49,419 bases of DNA, from assembly GCF_005887555.1 (NCBI RefSeq), contig NZ_VCIA01000002.1, positions 1 through 49,419 of the forward strand, read 5' to 3'. A program made the position numbers and the translations under genes. This stretch comes from Lentibacillus cibarius. GTDB taxonomy: Bacteria; Bacillota; Bacilli; Bacillales; Amphibacillaceae. Position 1 is the first letter of the stretch. Each line of letters starts with the position of its first letter. The notes beneath the pieces were generated by a model. That model saw nothing but the letters and a program-made list of their open reading frames with translations. It was not told where the DNA came from and ran no database searches. Shown here in pieces: positions 32,083 to 42,612 of the stretch.

Positions 32083-32687
32083 ATCTGTATGGATGGATGC
32101 TCCTTTAAAAGACTAATATATTTTGGGCTGGTGAAATGACTGCCTTGGTCACTGTTAAATATTTCTGGTATACCAACCGTGAATGCACGTTGTACGGCAT
32201 CCAGGACAAAGTCAATTGCCAGCGTCTGATCTAATTCCCAGCTGATAATGTAGCGAGAATACCAATCGATAATGGCCGTTAGATACATCCAGCTGTTATA
32301 CAGGCGAATGTATGTTATGTCAATGCTCCAGACTTGATTGGGACGGGTAATCGTCACTCCTTTCAACAGATATGGATAAATACGGTGCTGCAGATTGCGT
32401 TTACTCAAATTAGGACCCGGATAAATGGCTTGTATACCCATTTCACGCATGTGACGTTGCACTCTTTTACGGTTGATATTCACTCCTTTATTCTTTAGTA
32501 TTTCATTAATCTTGCGTGAGCCAAAAAACGGGTGTTTGGTATAAATCTCATCAATCTGATGTTTAATGGCAACCTCTTCCGGTGACGGCTGAACATGCTT
32601 GTAGTAAAGGCTGGAACGATTGATCCCAAGCAGGTCGGCCTGCCAAGAGATGGGCAGTTCAGGATCATCCCAGTCCACCATTTCCAT
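32070..32687 (-). pseudogene. IS3 orfB 5' part (second pass)
   Basis: Same as 5445-6062; two of three catalytic acids present, interrupted after EHPSIQI. Confidence 0.88.
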
Positions 32688-32747
32688 GCGTTCCCGTCTA
32701 GTCGTTGTAGATGCCAGATTTTTTTTTGATCCACGACAATTGCGTGG

Positions 32748-33041
32748 TTAACTTACCAACTCCGAATAGAGGCTTTCCAGCTTTTCTTCATAGTCAGCTT
32801 TCATTTTTTCCAAGTCTTTGTTTTGTTTCTCAAAGACCTGTGGCATTTCTTGCAGGAACTGCGTTTTCCATTTATGAAGCTGGTTCACATGAATCCCATG
32901 TTCCGAAGCAATCTGACTCATTGCCTTTTCTTCCTTCAAGATTTCCAACACGATTTGTGATTTGAATTCTGGTGTATATCTTTTGCGTTTCATATACCTA
33001 CCTTAACATCTCCTTTTTTCGTGTCTAAAATCTTGGGTCCA
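32748..33041 (-). pseudogene. IS3 orfA, second pass, truncated by a one-base loss
   Basis: Identical to the 98-aa OrfA at 6073-6369 up to ESLYSE; then one C is missing near 32757 and the frame ends at residue 81 (start ATG 32993). The interval given includes the 48-nt terminal region up to the IS end. The loss also removes the route into the frameshift site. It lies mid-contig, so it could be real heterogeneity between molecules rather than an edge error. Confidence 0.7.
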
Positions 33042-33126
33042 TTATAGAAAACTGATATCACATTCGTGCTATCCTTGGCAGAGCCAAGTTTTTTGGTGAT
33101 ATCGTTATTTTTGAAGTTGTGCAGAC

Positions 33127-33234
33127 TTTGTACATGGTATAGCGTTTATTTGTACATAGTTTGTACATATCGTGAACGGCGTGTGGATACGGGCTAGTTC
33201 AATCTAGGTCATGTCTGCCTAACTTCAAGTTAGG
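33127..33234 (+). promoter_or_regulatory. TTTGTACAT triplet and palindrome (second pass)
   Basis: Same as 6503-6610: three TTTGTACAT boxes in helical phase and CCTAACTT-C-AAGTTAGG. Confidence 0.5.
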
Positions 33235-33369
33235 GCGTTCTGAAGTCAATATAATAATTCTGATAGGCGTTTTACTTATAACGAATAGTCATTCCTTAAA
33301 GCTTCTTTGTGTTATATGTTTACGTTATACCGTTGTAACGCTAGAATGAATAGCAAAGGCGGTGAGCGT

Positions 33370-33921
33370 ATGAAGGTCTATAATCCGGGAGATATAGCAG
33401 ATTTATTAAAGCTTAAAGTCAGCACGATACGCAAGTACAGTATCATGCTGGAAGAATTGGGATATACGTTTGAAAAGAATAACCGGAATCAGCGTTATTA
33501 TACGGATGCAGACATCATAACGTTGCGGAAACTTGTAACGTTTAAGGATAACGGCATGACGCTGGGAGAATCGGCAGAGGCTGTTATTCTGTGGCATAAT
33601 GGGAACGAATCAGAGCAGGAAGGCATAACGCCATATCAGACTGACACACACAACGATACGAAGCCGCATAATGACGACATAATGGAATTAAAAAGCATGA
33701 TACATAAACAGAATGAACTTATAGAAGGGCTGACAAAGCGGCTGGACGAGCAGCAGGAATACATAGATCAGCGACTGGAAGAACGTGATAAAGCGTTAAT
33801 GCAGTCCATTAATGAATCACTGGAAACGCGAAAGCAGATAGCTGCAGAAAATAATAAGGAAAACAACAAAGGATTCTTTCATAAGTTATTTAAACGAGGT
33901 AGCAAAGGAAGCTCTAGTTGA
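33370..33921 (+). CDS. MerR-like / DUF3967-type protein (second pass), 183 aa
   Basis: Identical to 6746-7297, with the same preferred ATG after GGCGGTGAG. N-terminal winged helix, coiled coil, basic tail. Confidence 0.7.
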   Translation: MKVYNPGDIADLLKLKVSTIRKYSIMLEELGYTFEKNNRNQRYYTDADIITLRKLVTFKDNGMTLGESAEAVILWHNGNESEQEGITPYQTDTHNDTKPHNDDIMELKSMIHKQNELIEGLTKRLDEQQEYIDQRLEERDKALMQSINESLETRKQIAAENNKENNKGFFHKLFKRGSKGSSS

Positions 33922-34145
33922 CAATGAAAACAAGAGTATAGCCACTTTACAATATGTCTTAATCTATTGCGGATTGTTTCTTCTGAACAACCTAACATAC
34001 GTTCAACAAAATTTAATGGTCAAATGTGTCTGTAATTAACTTAATTTAGAGAGTGATGCATTCATTAAAATAAAATACATGGTTTTACTTTACGGCAACT
34101 TTATATGGAGAAGCGGAAATAATAGTTAGGGGGAAAGAAGTAATT

Positions 34146-34436
34146 ATGTCTAATAACTTGAAAGAATTTCATTTATGGATTCCATTATTACTGATGGGTA
34201 TCAACGTTATTTCAGTTGGTTTCATGGTTGAGGAATTAATAGATGCCTCACCTCCGAACTACGGTGCACCACTATTGTTCTTAACACCTATATTTGGTTT
34301 AATTTCTTTGTCTTATATTAGTCATTATGCAACAAAAAAGAACACGCTTTTAATATGGCTATTACAGGGGTTAAATTGTTTTTTTACTATATTCCCTTTA
34401 ATTGTTTTAATAATTTTTACATTAATCATGATTTAA
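34146..34436 (+). CDS. Small hydrophobic membrane protein, 96 aa (second pass)
   Basis: Identical to 7522-7812; three hydrophobic segments, unknown function. Confidence 0.6.
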   Translation: MSNNLKEFHLWIPLLLMGINVISVGFMVEELIDASPPNYGAPLLFLTPIFGLISLSYISHYATKKNTLLIWLLQGLNCFFTIFPLIVLIIFTLIMI

Positions 34437-34527
34437 AGTAAATGGGCGCTTTTCCCTAAATAAGCATTCTCTTGAGCTGGAGTAAAACTCAGACATTTCT
34501 ATAAAGAGGAATTTACACCTTGAATTT

Positions 34528-34558
34528 AAAAAACGCTACGATTAGTAGCGTTTTTTTT
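34528..34558. terminator. Bidirectional terminator (second pass)
   Basis: Identical to 7904-7934. Confidence 0.88.
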
Positions 34559-34562
34559 AAAT

Positions 34563-35306
34563 TTAGCCAAATAAACATCTAAGAGAACTTGGTGTAAATA
34601 CTTCCCTAATACTCGCTGCTGCAACTGTTGTATGCCCAGCTACACATTCTATCAATCTTTTATCGCAACATGAATCCCAATCCCCGTAAGTTTTCCAACA
34701 GTTATCATGAGCTACACAACAATCATCAGTGTCATTAATAGGAGTCCCTCCACCATGATCCAGATCATATCCGCAATTACCACCACAATGTTGGTAACCC
34801 CCTGGGAGACAGCCATCACCTGTGAACCATGATTGTGTTTCTATTTGATCGTTAAATAAATTTCCAGATTTATAATTTTTATTATCTGGTAATTCTTCAT
34901 AGTCATCACTAAAAGCTAGTTTATTTAATTCAGTGTTCTTTTGGTTATTTTGAACCTTGCCTCCATCATATAAATACTCATGTAATGCATTTGAGTTTGG
35001 TTGCAAAATTTGTCCGAAATAGTGATCCTGAACATTGGGCAATTCATTATAGAGAATGCTTATATTTTCCTTTTCATCTACTAAATGAAGAATTGAAGAG
35101 CTAAAAAAGTGCATGTTGTCTTCTTCTCGGAATTCAGCATCAAATACATATGCCTTTCTAGGGTTTAAATCATTAACTTCAAAACTTTTTTGATTTTGCA
35201 TAGTTGCAATAAGATTTTTAAAAGGCTCCTTTTCGTATAGTTCATTGAGCTTTTGATTTAATTCCTTTCCTCGTAAGTGTTTTCCATCAATCAAATTTCC
35301 AATCAC
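34563..35306 (-). CDS. Phospholipase A2-like protein (second pass), 247 aa
   Basis: Identical to 7939-8682: ten cysteines in the last 85 residues, CCVAHDNCW active-site motif. Confidence 0.75.
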   Translation of the reverse strand: MIGNLIDGKHLRGKELNQKLNELYEKEPFKNLIATMQNQKSFEVNDLNPRKAYVFDAEFREEDNMHFFSSSILHLVDEKENISILYNELPNVQDHYFGQILQPNSNALHEYLYDGGKVQNNQKNTELNKLAFSDDYEELPDNKNYKSGNLFNDQIETQSWFTGDGCLPGGYQHCGGNCGYDLDHGGGTPINDTDDCCVAHDNCWKTYGDWDSCCDKRLIECVAGHTTVAAASIREVFTPSSLRCLFG

Positions 35307-35344
35307 CTTAAATCATCCTTTCTTATTTGTACATACTGTTAACA

Positions 35345-35521
35345 CTAAGTCCAATTGTCTCCACTACATCCACATTCTCCGAATTCCCAAAGTTCACCTG
35401 ACACATGATAATAAGTTGCTAAACAGCCTCGTAAATGACAACAGTCACGGCTTGATGAACACATACCACCTGATGTTTTTGCTTTTTTAGAAACATTTTT
35501 TTTATTCTGTTCACTTTTCAT
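35345..35521 (-). CDS. 58-aa cysteine-rich peptide (second pass)
   Basis: Identical to 8721-8897, again with AAAGGAGGG before the ATG. Confidence 0.7.
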   Translation of the reverse strand: MKSEQNKKNVSKKAKTSGGMCSSSRDCCHLRGCLATYYHVSGELWEFGECGCSGDNWT

Positions 35522-35546
35522 TTTAACCCTCCTTTGATTGGTTTTT

Positions 35547-35621
35547 TGGAGGTGGCACTCGGGATCGAACCGAGGATTAAGGTTTTGCAGACCTTTGCCT
35601 TAACCGCTTGGCTATGCCACC
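35547..35621 (-). tRNA. tRNA-Cys (GCA) (second pass)
   Basis: Identical to 8923-8997, full cloverleaf with encoded CCA. Confidence 0.95.
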
Positions 35622-35638
35622 AAATGCTGTGTGTTACA

Positions 35639-35669
35639 TAAAGAGTTATGAAGGGGCTAAAAAACAACC
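35639..35669 (-). promoter_or_regulatory. Candidate SigO-like promoter, tRNA-Cys unit (second pass)
   Basis: Identical to 9015-9045. Confidence 0.6.
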
Positions 35670-35695
35670 ACTTTTCAATATTTTTGTTAAAAATT

Positions 35696-36137
35696 TTATC
35701 CCACAGCTTTTAAAATACTTTTAGCAATGGCTGTACTTAATTCCCTCACAAAGGAGGGCTGCTTTAAATGCCACGTATCCACCGCCGAATCCAGAAATAA
35801 GTTTTCCAGCAGAATGGCCGGCATGTCGGTTTCTCGAAGAACCGAAAAATCGGCTTCTTTTTTGCCTCTGTCCCGTAGACTATACGAAGCATAAAACTCC
35901 ATGATAGATGCGTGTATGATACGCTGAATGTCGCCGGTTTTGGTATGGCGGAATCCTGGATAAATATAACTCTCGAACCCTTCTCCTCCACCGGCGTTAT
36001 GATGGAAAGATACAAACAGATCGGCATTATGAGCATTGGCCATGCTGGTTCGCTCGCTTAGTCCCACAAAAGTATCCTCCGTCCTGACGTTCCGGGGTCA
36101 TATCCTCCGTGGCCGGCATCCAACACAATCACTGTCA
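35696..36137 (-). pseudogene. Amidase remnant (second pass)
   Basis: Identical to 9072-9513, including the internal deletion and frame change, so the decay is genuine. Confidence 0.85.
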
Positions 36138-36161
36138 TAAAAACACCTCCCTTTTTTCTTA

Positions 36162-36192
36162 TAAAGAAAAGGAAGGAGGCAAAATATCAACC
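36162..36192 (-). promoter_or_regulatory. Candidate SigO-like promoter, amidase (second pass)
   Basis: Identical to 9538-9568. Confidence 0.6.
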
Positions 36193-36194
36193 GT

Positions 36195-36443
36195 TTATTC
36201 CTTTTTTTCCTGTTCATCTGCTACAAAAGCATCGCCACAAGGTACGGTCAGTTCCCGAGAGAAAGCGAAGCCGTTATCAGCGAGTTCAGCCTGTATGGCT
36301 TTGATCTTTTTAGCTAATAACACGCACATATCCTGATAAAATGCCTCATCTTCCCGGGAACAAGAGTCCAAATGCTTGGCCATGGTTAGATAAGTCGTTA
36401 ATATACGATAATAGCGTTGAATGGCTTGTTCATGACAAATCAT
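36195..36443 (-). CDS. Hypothetical 82-aa protein (second pass)
   Basis: Identical to 9571-9819. Confidence 0.65.
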   Translation of the reverse strand: MICHEQAIQRYYRILTTYLTMAKHLDSCSREDEAFYQDMCVLLAKKIKAIQAELADNGFAFSRELTVPCGDAFVADEQEKKE

Positions 36444-36459
36444 CTTCTTTTCCCCTTTC

Positions 36460-36621
36460 TCATTTCCTATGGTTTCGAATCAGTTCTTTCAGTTCGTCCA
36501 GCGTATCGGATAAGTTATTGATCTTCTTTTCAAAACGCAGCAACAAGTAAGCTGCAATAAAAATAGGGAACCCCACATTTTCCAATAAGGACGTCCAAGC
36601 CGATAAGTCAGTCGACATCAT
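36460..36621 (-). CDS. YvrJ-family small membrane protein (second pass), 53 aa
   Basis: Identical to 9836-9997: NVGFPI, single membrane helix, charged coil. Confidence 0.75.
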   Translation of the reverse strand: MMSTDLSAWTSLLENVGFPIFIAAYLLLRFEKKINNLSDTLDELKELIRNHRK

Positions 36622-36700
36622 TGATTCCTTCTTTGGACGGAAATTCCCATGCCGCCACCTTTTTCCGAGGCCGTTTCATTACCCAGTCATGACATTGCAT
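36608..36700 (-). CDS. 30-aa basic small ORF (second pass)
   Basis: Identical to 9984-10076. Confidence 0.5.
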   Translation of the reverse strand: MQCHDWVMKRPRKKVAAWEFPSKEGINDVD

Positions 36701-36722
36701 AGGTGCTTCCTCCTTTCTTATC

Positions 36723-36753
36723 TAAAGAAGCAAAAAGACGTTCAAAATCAACC
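36723..36753 (-). promoter_or_regulatory. Candidate SigO-like promoter, YvrJ-like operon (second pass)
   Basis: Identical to 10099-10129. Confidence 0.6.
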
Positions 36754-36836
36754 TTTTTTCAAAAAATCCTGTATCCGAACATAAACAAATGCTAATATAG
36801 ATTTATAGAACGTTTGTTCCCTTTTTTTCGATAAGT

Positions 36837-36867
36837 GGTTTATTTTTGGGACTTTCATGTCTCTTTA
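36837..36867 (+). promoter_or_regulatory. Candidate autoregulatory sigma promoter (second pass)
   Basis: Identical to 10213-10243. Confidence 0.55.
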
Positions 36868-36885
36868 AATCATGAGGTGATATGT

Positions 36886-37503
36886 GTGAAGGAAAACGAC
36901 GAGCGATGTCATGAGAAATGCCTAGCATTCCGGCAGAACCATCCTGAATTCTTTCAGCAGCCGATCATTCAATCGTTTTTACAGGACGAAACCCATTACA
37001 AACTTGTGAAACGGGCTATCTGTTCACCGACTCAGCAAAACATGAAACAAGTGAACGAGGCGTTCCAGACGTTTTATAAACATGTGAAAACGCTGACGTA
37101 TTTATCGAATGTCATTCACTATAATGCGATGAACTTTGATAAAGCCAAGAAAAAACATCGCTATCGCGAAACCTTAACATTGGATCAACCATTGCATGAG
37201 GAAAACGATGGGGCTACACACAAGGACATGCTTTACCAGTCATCGCCGGATATCGCCGACATGATTGCCTGTGAGACAGTGACGGACTGTGTGGAAGACC
37301 CCCAATTATATCAAGCCATCGAAACCCTGACGCCCAAACAGAAAAGCATTTTAACGCACAAATACGTGCATGGCGTACAAAACAACAACATAGCTGATTT
37401 ATTCAACGATTCACCGCAAAACGTATCCAAGTTGCATCGAAAAGCACTGCAAAAACTAGAAAACCATCTAAAAAAGGAGCAAGATGGCCATGACAACAGC
37501 TGA
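36886..37503 (+). CDS. SigO-like sigma factor (second pass), 205 aa
   Basis: Identical to 10262-10879; GTG start after GAGGTG, region 4 HTH at the C-terminus. Confidence 0.75.
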   Translation: MKENDERCHEKCLAFRQNHPEFFQQPIIQSFLQDETHYKLVKRAICSPTQQNMKQVNEAFQTFYKHVKTLTYLSNVIHYNAMNFDKAKKKHRYRETLTLDQPLHEENDGATHKDMLYQSSPDIADMIACETVTDCVEDPQLYQAIETLTPKQKSILTHKYVHGVQNNNIADLFNDSPQNVSKLHRKALQKLENHLKKEQDGHDNS

Positions 37504-37681
37504 CGTGGAACAAGCTTTAAAAACGTTGGAGCCTAAAATCCAAAAGTCGCTCCATCAAACCGAACAACAGAACCGAGAGGATCTGGAACAGGAGCTAAAA
37601 ACGAAAATCACGGAATGCTTCTACAATGATGTTTTTGAACAGGCGCCGGGATTTTGGGAGTTTGCCGAGCAATTTGATTAA
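37484..37681 (+). CDS. RsoA-like 65-aa protein (second pass)
   Basis: Identical to 10860-11057, overlapping the sigma gene by 20 nt. Confidence 0.6.
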   Translation: MAMTTADVEQALKTLEPKIQKSLHQTEQQNREDLEQELKTKITECFYNDVFEQAPGFWEFAEQFD

Positions 37682-37742
37682 TACCTAGTTCTCGTTCTCA
37701 TTTTTATGCTAAAACAGGGAATGATCAACTTATGTATTGGGT

Positions 37743-37930
37743 AAGGGTGTCATTTGAGTGACGCCCTTGTATAATTAACAAGGCAATATTAATGTTCAGT
37801 AAGGGTTAATGAGGTGGGAAAGGTTCCCCACGCGCTACACATTGTGTCATTACCAGAGATGCAGGTTGCCGTCTGCCATTAACCTTTACTATGAACGGCA
37901 GCCCCTTTCTTTCGAGAGAGGGGCTTTTTC
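37743..37930 (+). ncRNA. Candidate structured small RNA with terminator (second pass)
   Basis: Identical to 11119-11306. Confidence 0.5.
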
Positions 37931-38074
37931 TTGATGGGAGCAATTTTCACCTATAATTTAATCCAAAATGAAACGAAAATCCACGCTGTTCCATCTTTTT
38001 TATCATTAAAAATGTAATAAAATAGTTAAAAGCATACATTTTAAACCTTGGTTTATCAAGGTTTTTATTTTATC

Positions 38075-38104
38075 ATAACTATAAATGTACTATTTTATGG
38101 TTAT
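38075..38104 (+). promoter_or_regulatory. Dif-like inverted repeat (second pass)
   Basis: Identical to 11451-11480. The second-pass copy of the B site lies beyond the window end. Confidence 0.5.
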
Positions 38105-38141
38105 ATATTATATTTCAATACATAAATGGAGAGGGGAAACC

Positions 38142-38732
38142 ATGGCCAAAAACGAACGGATTATCAATGTGCAGCCGTTACGAACAAAAGAGGAAATCGA
38201 CGAAATGAAATTGGCCATCAAACGGGGCAACAAAGGGACACCTAAAAGGCCGGAGCTTGCTCAGCGCGATGTATTAATCTTTCTGGTCGGTATTAACACG
38301 GGTCTGCGTGTAAATGATATCATTCGGCTCAAAGTCGGTGATGTAAAGGGAAAGAATCAGTTTATTATTTACGAGGGCAAAACAAATAAGCGCCGTGAAG
38401 TTAATATTTCAATGCTGCAGAGCGAAATAGCGCGCTATACAGAAGGCAGACATCCAGACGAATACCTGTTCAAAAGTCAAAAGGGCGACGGTCACATTAC
38501 GACAACGCAAGTCTATCGAATACTGGACGCTGCAGCTGATTTTTTAGATCGGGATGATGTTGGCACGCACACCATGCGGAAAACGTTCGGTTATCACCAT
38601 TACAAGCAATTTAAAGACGTGGCCATTCTGCAGGAAATCTTCAATCATGCAGCGCCAAGCATTACGAAGCGCTATATCGGTATCCGACAAGATGAGATTG
38701 ACGATACACTGAACGATTTTAGATTGGGCTAG
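38142..38732 (+). CDS. Xer-like tyrosine recombinase A (second pass), 196 aa
   Basis: Identical to 11518-12108. Confidence 0.85.
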   Translation: MAKNERIINVQPLRTKEEIDEMKLAIKRGNKGTPKRPELAQRDVLIFLVGINTGLRVNDIIRLKVGDVKGKNQFIIYEGKTNKRREVNISMLQSEIARYTEGRHPDEYLFKSQKGDGHITTTQVYRILDAAADFLDRDDVGTHTMRKTFGYHHYKQFKDVAILQEIFNHAAPSITKRYIGIRQDEIDDTLNDFRLG

Positions 38733-38758
38733 AGGGCTAAGCGATTGGCAGAGTCACT

Positions 38759-38894
38759 AAAAAGTATGTGCCACGTGTACCCCATAAAGGGCGCCAAATG
38801 TACGCCTTGGCTCAAAAATATGACATCATGGAAAAACCAGGCACTGCCTGGGTCCCCGACTTGTGTGGGGACATTTTCCCCTTATCCTGTTCAA
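38759..38894 (+). repeat. Repeat R1b (second pass)
   Basis: Identical to 12135-12270. Confidence 0.6.
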
Positions 38895-38988
38895 CACGAA
38901 AATGAATGATCGTTTGACTTTAATGCAACAAATGTTTTAATATAATTATAACAACAATTGTTGTAATATGAGCAAGGGGGGAATTCCA

Positions 38989-39546
38989 TTGAAAACGTAC
39001 ACGGTTGAAACGGCTTTTGACCTTTTAAAAGATTATAAAATAACCACGCATATCGAAAGCGTCCGTAGATGGCTGCGGGAAGGAAAAATCAAAGGGACTC
39101 CGCCAAAATCCCGTAAAGAAGGCTGGCTGATTCAAGAAGAGGATCTCCTGCATTTCATACAATCCCGACTGCCGGACGAGATCCCCGTTGCGTCACCTCA
39201 TACAACAACTGATGTAAAAGGAACGGACCGCGAGGCAATTCGGGCTGAGATGTGGTGGGAATTAGTGCGAAAAAACATCTTTGAAGATTTGCTGGAAGTG
39301 AAGAAAACGCAAGTGCGTGATGCGGTCAATCACATGGGGCTTTCAAAAACATTTGAAAGGGATGCATGGGGAATCATTCAGGAACACAAACGTGGGTATG
39401 CCAGCCCCAGAATTCCTTATTTACTGGACGCTGCCTTATTTAATGGCCAGCGTATTATGCTGGATACGACCTACGAAAACAAAGACGAACAGGTTGTGTT
39501 TGCGGTGCTGGAATATTTGCGTCAAAAGAAAACTAAAGCCATTTAA
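38989..39546 (+). CDS. HTH DNA-binding protein A (second pass), 185 aa
   Basis: Identical to 12365-12922; TTG start after AAGGGGGG. The operator palindrome lies just upstream at 38951-38964. Confidence 0.65.
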   Translation: MKTYTVETAFDLLKDYKITTHIESVRRWLREGKIKGTPPKSRKEGWLIQEEDLLHFIQSRLPDEIPVASPHTTTDVKGTDREAIRAEMWWELVRKNIFEDLLEVKKTQVRDAVNHMGLSKTFERDAWGIIQEHKRGYASPRIPYLLDAALFNGQRIMLDTTYENKDEQVVFAVLEYLRQKKTKAI

Positions 39547-39549
39547 AAT

Positions 39550-39605
39550 AAATACAACAGTTATTGTATTAATATTGTATTAAATTATTACAATAACTGT
39601 TGTAT
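39550..39605. repeat. Long inverted repeat (second pass)
   Basis: Identical to 12926-12981. Confidence 0.65.
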
Positions 39606-39636
39606 TACAGATGGATATTCTTTTCAATTCCTATGT

Positions 39637-39981
39637 TTATTCCTGATGCTCTTCGTACAAATAGGTATGTATCACCTGAACAACCTTATTGACAAGGTCG
39701 TTAGGTGCTTTTCCTGCAATGCGTGCTTTTCTTTTTTTCCAATCTAAATTTTTGATTTGATCACTAATGATGACACCCTCAACTGCCAAACCTTTCGGAA
39801 CAGGAATATGAAATCCCCAATTCCTTTCTGTTCGACTGATGGGACAAACGGACGCATACCCTGTGACCTCATTAAACTTCTTTGGTGATAGCACAATGGC
39901 GGGGCGATGCCCTGCTTGTTCTGTTCCTGCCTGGGGATTAAAGTCTAAATAAATGACATCCCCTCTATCTGGAACCTGCAT
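39637..39981 (-). CDS. mazF: MazF/PemK-type toxin (second pass)
   Basis: Identical to 13013-13357. Confidence 0.92.
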   Translation of the reverse strand: MQVPDRGDVIYLDFNPQAGTEQAGHRPAIVLSPKKFNEVTGYASVCPISRTERNWGFHIPVPKGLAVEGVIISDQIKNLDWKKRKARIAGKAPNDLVNKVVQVIHTYLYEEHQE

Positions 39982-39982
39982 A

Positions 39983-40216
39983 TTAAATGTCTTCCCTTCC
40001 CACTGGTTGCTCGAAAAATTCCTCGTGTGGATTATTACCTGAACATTGCGATAACAATTCATCTAATGTCGGCTTATCATTGGCAGGTCTAATGATGATC
40101 TCGTTTGTGCCTTCTATAACGTTTATTTCTGTCCCATTCGCAATGTCATACTTTTGAGCTAATTTAAAAGGTAAACGGACACCAATGCTATTGCCCCATT
40201 TTTGTGCAGTCGTCAT
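39983..40216 (-). CDS. mazE: MazE/AbrB-type antitoxin (second pass)
   Basis: Identical to 13359-13592. Confidence 0.9.
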   Translation of the reverse strand: MTTAQKWGNSIGVRLPFKLAQKYDIANGTEINVIEGTNEIIIRPANDKPTLDELLSQCSGNNPHEEFFEQPVGREDI

Positions 40217-40447
40217 GGCATACACTCCTTTGTGAGAATCTAAGTTCATTATAGCACTCCCTTTTCATTTTGTATATATTAGTATACACATAATTCAGGG
40301 AAATGATTCATACATCTTAGCTTTTAAATGCTGACAGCGCTATATTTCTTATCAGCGTTTTATCCTTTTTTTCGAATATATGATACAATGAGTTCAACAG
40401 TTCATACCGTTGTACTTTTGTATTAATCAAACAGGAAGGGGAAACAT

Positions 40448-40774
40448 ATGATGGCAGAAACGACAGAAAGAAGAGGTGCCGCCATGAAACCAGAACATGT
40501 ACGGTTCAAACGAAAATCACAAGTAACGGTTCCCCGTGAGATTGTGGAAGCCTTAGATCTGCACGAAGGTGATGATCTCCAGGTCCGTCTGGAAAATGGC
40601 AAAATCGTGTTTGTGCCGATGGTTTCCATTCCAAAGGATCAAGCATGGTTTTGGTCTGAACAATGGCAAAAGGAAGAGCAGGAAGTTGAGGAACACATTA
40701 AAGCCGGCCGTCTAACGGAATCGAAAAGTCTGGACGAGACACTAAACGATCTTGATGACATGTCAAAGGAGTAA
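40448..40774 (+). CDS. AbrB-family antitoxin, second TA pair (second pass)
   Basis: Identical to 13824-14150. Confidence 0.85.
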   Translation: MMAETTERRGAAMKPEHVRFKRKSQVTVPREIVEALDLHEGDDLQVRLENGKIVFVPMVSIPKDQAWFWSEQWQKEEQEVEEHIKAGRLTESKSLDETLNDLDDMSKE

Positions 40775-40781
40775 CGGACCA

Positions 40782-41045
40782 TTGAATTTTCGCAGACAAC
40801 CGCGCTTTGATAAAAATTTCGCTGCACTTGACGGTCAATCACAAAAGGCGATCAAGAAAGCACTTCGCTTCCTGGCTCATGATTGGCATCACCCTTCCCT
40901 CCGAACAAAGAAGATGGAGGGTTGGGATTACATATTTGAAGCAAGTGCCAATATGGATATACGCCTAACCTTTCACTTTGAAAAGCCGGATACCATTGTT
41001 TTAAGGAACTGCGGGCACCATGATCGAACGTTAAAAAACCCATAG
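40782..41045 (+). CDS. RelE/HigB-like toxin, second TA pair (second pass)
   Basis: Identical to 14158-14421, TTG start after AAAGGAG. Confidence 0.85.
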   Translation: MNFRRQPRFDKNFAALDGQSQKAIKKALRFLAHDWHHPSLRTKKMEGWDYIFEASANMDIRLTFHFEKPDTIVLRNCGHHDRTLKNP

Positions 41046-41261
41046 TTTCGTTAAATTTAACACAACAAACATTGCATTAATTTATTACAATGTTTAGGTG
41101 TTCTTTATTGTTTCAGGTATAAAAAGGGTCTATTAATCTATCAAAACCCACTGTGCGTATTTTAATCGGCAGATTTGGATATAAACCTAAGCGAGTGGGT
41201 TACAAGCTTTTAGACACTTTAAAAGCTAAAATCGAAAGGAATTTAAGATAAAATGTGTTAT

Positions 41262-41426
41262 TTAAGTCCTGTTTCTTTGCCATTTCACCAATATATACAC
41301 CAAAGTTATGAGTGCAAACGCAAAAATTAATTGATATCCATATTCAGGAAAAACAGCAAGCGAAGCAGTAAAAAGAATAATAACTATAGCCATTAATATT
41401 GTTTCAATTGGTTTATAGTTTTTCAT
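41262..41426 (-). CDS. Small membrane protein, 54 aa (second pass)
   Basis: Identical to 14638-14802. Confidence 0.65.
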   Translation of the reverse strand: MKNYKPIETILMAIVIILFTASLAVFPEYGYQLIFAFALITLVYILVKWQRNRT

Positions 41427-41499
41427 GGTGATTCTCTCCCAAACATAAGTATAATATAAGTTAGATACGGTGATTTTAAGATCACCGTATCATATTGTT

Positions 41500-42147
41500 T
41501 TAGTACCCAGGTGGCATACTTCTAAATTCGTGAGTTGCGCTACCAATATATCCAGTATAATTACTATGCTCATATGCTCGCACAACATTTTTCATATCTC
41601 CATAATTTTCAGTATCCCAATATTGTGTTTTTTCTTGCCATATAGTAGGTGTAGCCATAGAAAAAACTGAAGAAGCTAGTGTTGTGACTGCCCCAGTTAT
41701 TGGGCTCCCCAAGAAAGAAGCAATAAGTCCTGCGATTTCTGTTACCATAGCTTTGTCAACATCCGTAGAAGTTCTGTAAGTACCGAGTTGCTCCCAAGAA
41801 GAAGAAATCGTTGCTGAATTTTCATTGTGTGGTTCGACCTTTTCAATTTCAGTGACAACTTCGCCATTCATATATATTTTATTGTCTTTTTGTTCAATGA
41901 TAGTCTTCTTTCCATTTTGTTTAGCAACATAATATTCTCTATCCCCGTTTTTAACCCATTCTAACGTTCCATTCCCTGATTTACTTTTTGTATTAGCTTT
42001 CACTTCAACTTTTTGATAATTATCTGTCCTTTCAAGAGTAGTTAAAGTTACATTTTTACTTGAGTCATTTGTAGACGCAAATGATTGAAGTGGAATCATT
42101 GTAAAAACTAAAAGTACAGCTAATCCAATGGATAACAACCTTTTCAA
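41500..42147 (-). CDS. Secreted protein, 215 aa (second pass)
   Basis: Identical to 14876-15523, signal peptide included. Confidence 0.65.
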   Translation of the reverse strand: MKRLLSIGLAVLLVFTMIPLQSFASTNDSSKNVTLTTLERTDNYQKVEVKANTKSKSGNGTLEWVKNGDREYYVAKQNGKKTIIEQKDNKIYMNGEVVTEIEKVEPHNENSATISSSWEQLGTYRTSTDVDKAMVTEIAGLIASFLGSPITGAVTTLASSVFSMATPTIWQEKTQYWDTENYGDMKNVVRAYEHSNYTGYIGSATHEFRSMPPGY

Positions 42148-42612
42148 TGATAAATCTCCTCTCAATATTAATTTTAAAGGCGCCTTCAACTGCAGTGTAC
42201 TAAAAATTTACAATATTTTATATATCTAATATGAAATTTGGATCTAACGTCCTAATAGAATACAAAAAATACTAAAAGGTAAGAGAAAGGTACATAATGT
42301 CCTTAAAGACGATTTCAAGGGGCATAGAAAGTGTTTTTTATTGTTTCAGGTATTAAGTCTATTAATCTATCAAAAATTCACTGTCCGCTTTCTCTGTGGC
42401 TTCCTCAGCTCAAAATCTATTGTGATACAACCCGCAATCGTAATATGTATTTTTGCACTACCTTTTGATTAAGTGAATCTCATTTGCAAACAAGTCGCAG
42501 AAGAGGTTTTAATTTTACAAGCCCCTGCAGGTAATTTTTGCGGTAGCAAAAAACTAAAGATCGAGCGAATCAGCGAGTGATTATTTTTTATATGGTTTTG
42601 TTTTTGTATGTA

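Larger units (their letters stand above)
30010..33041 (-). mobile_element. IS3-family element interrupted by ISLre2 (second pass)
   Basis: Same element as 3385-6417, one base shorter because of the orfA difference near 32757. Confidence 0.85.
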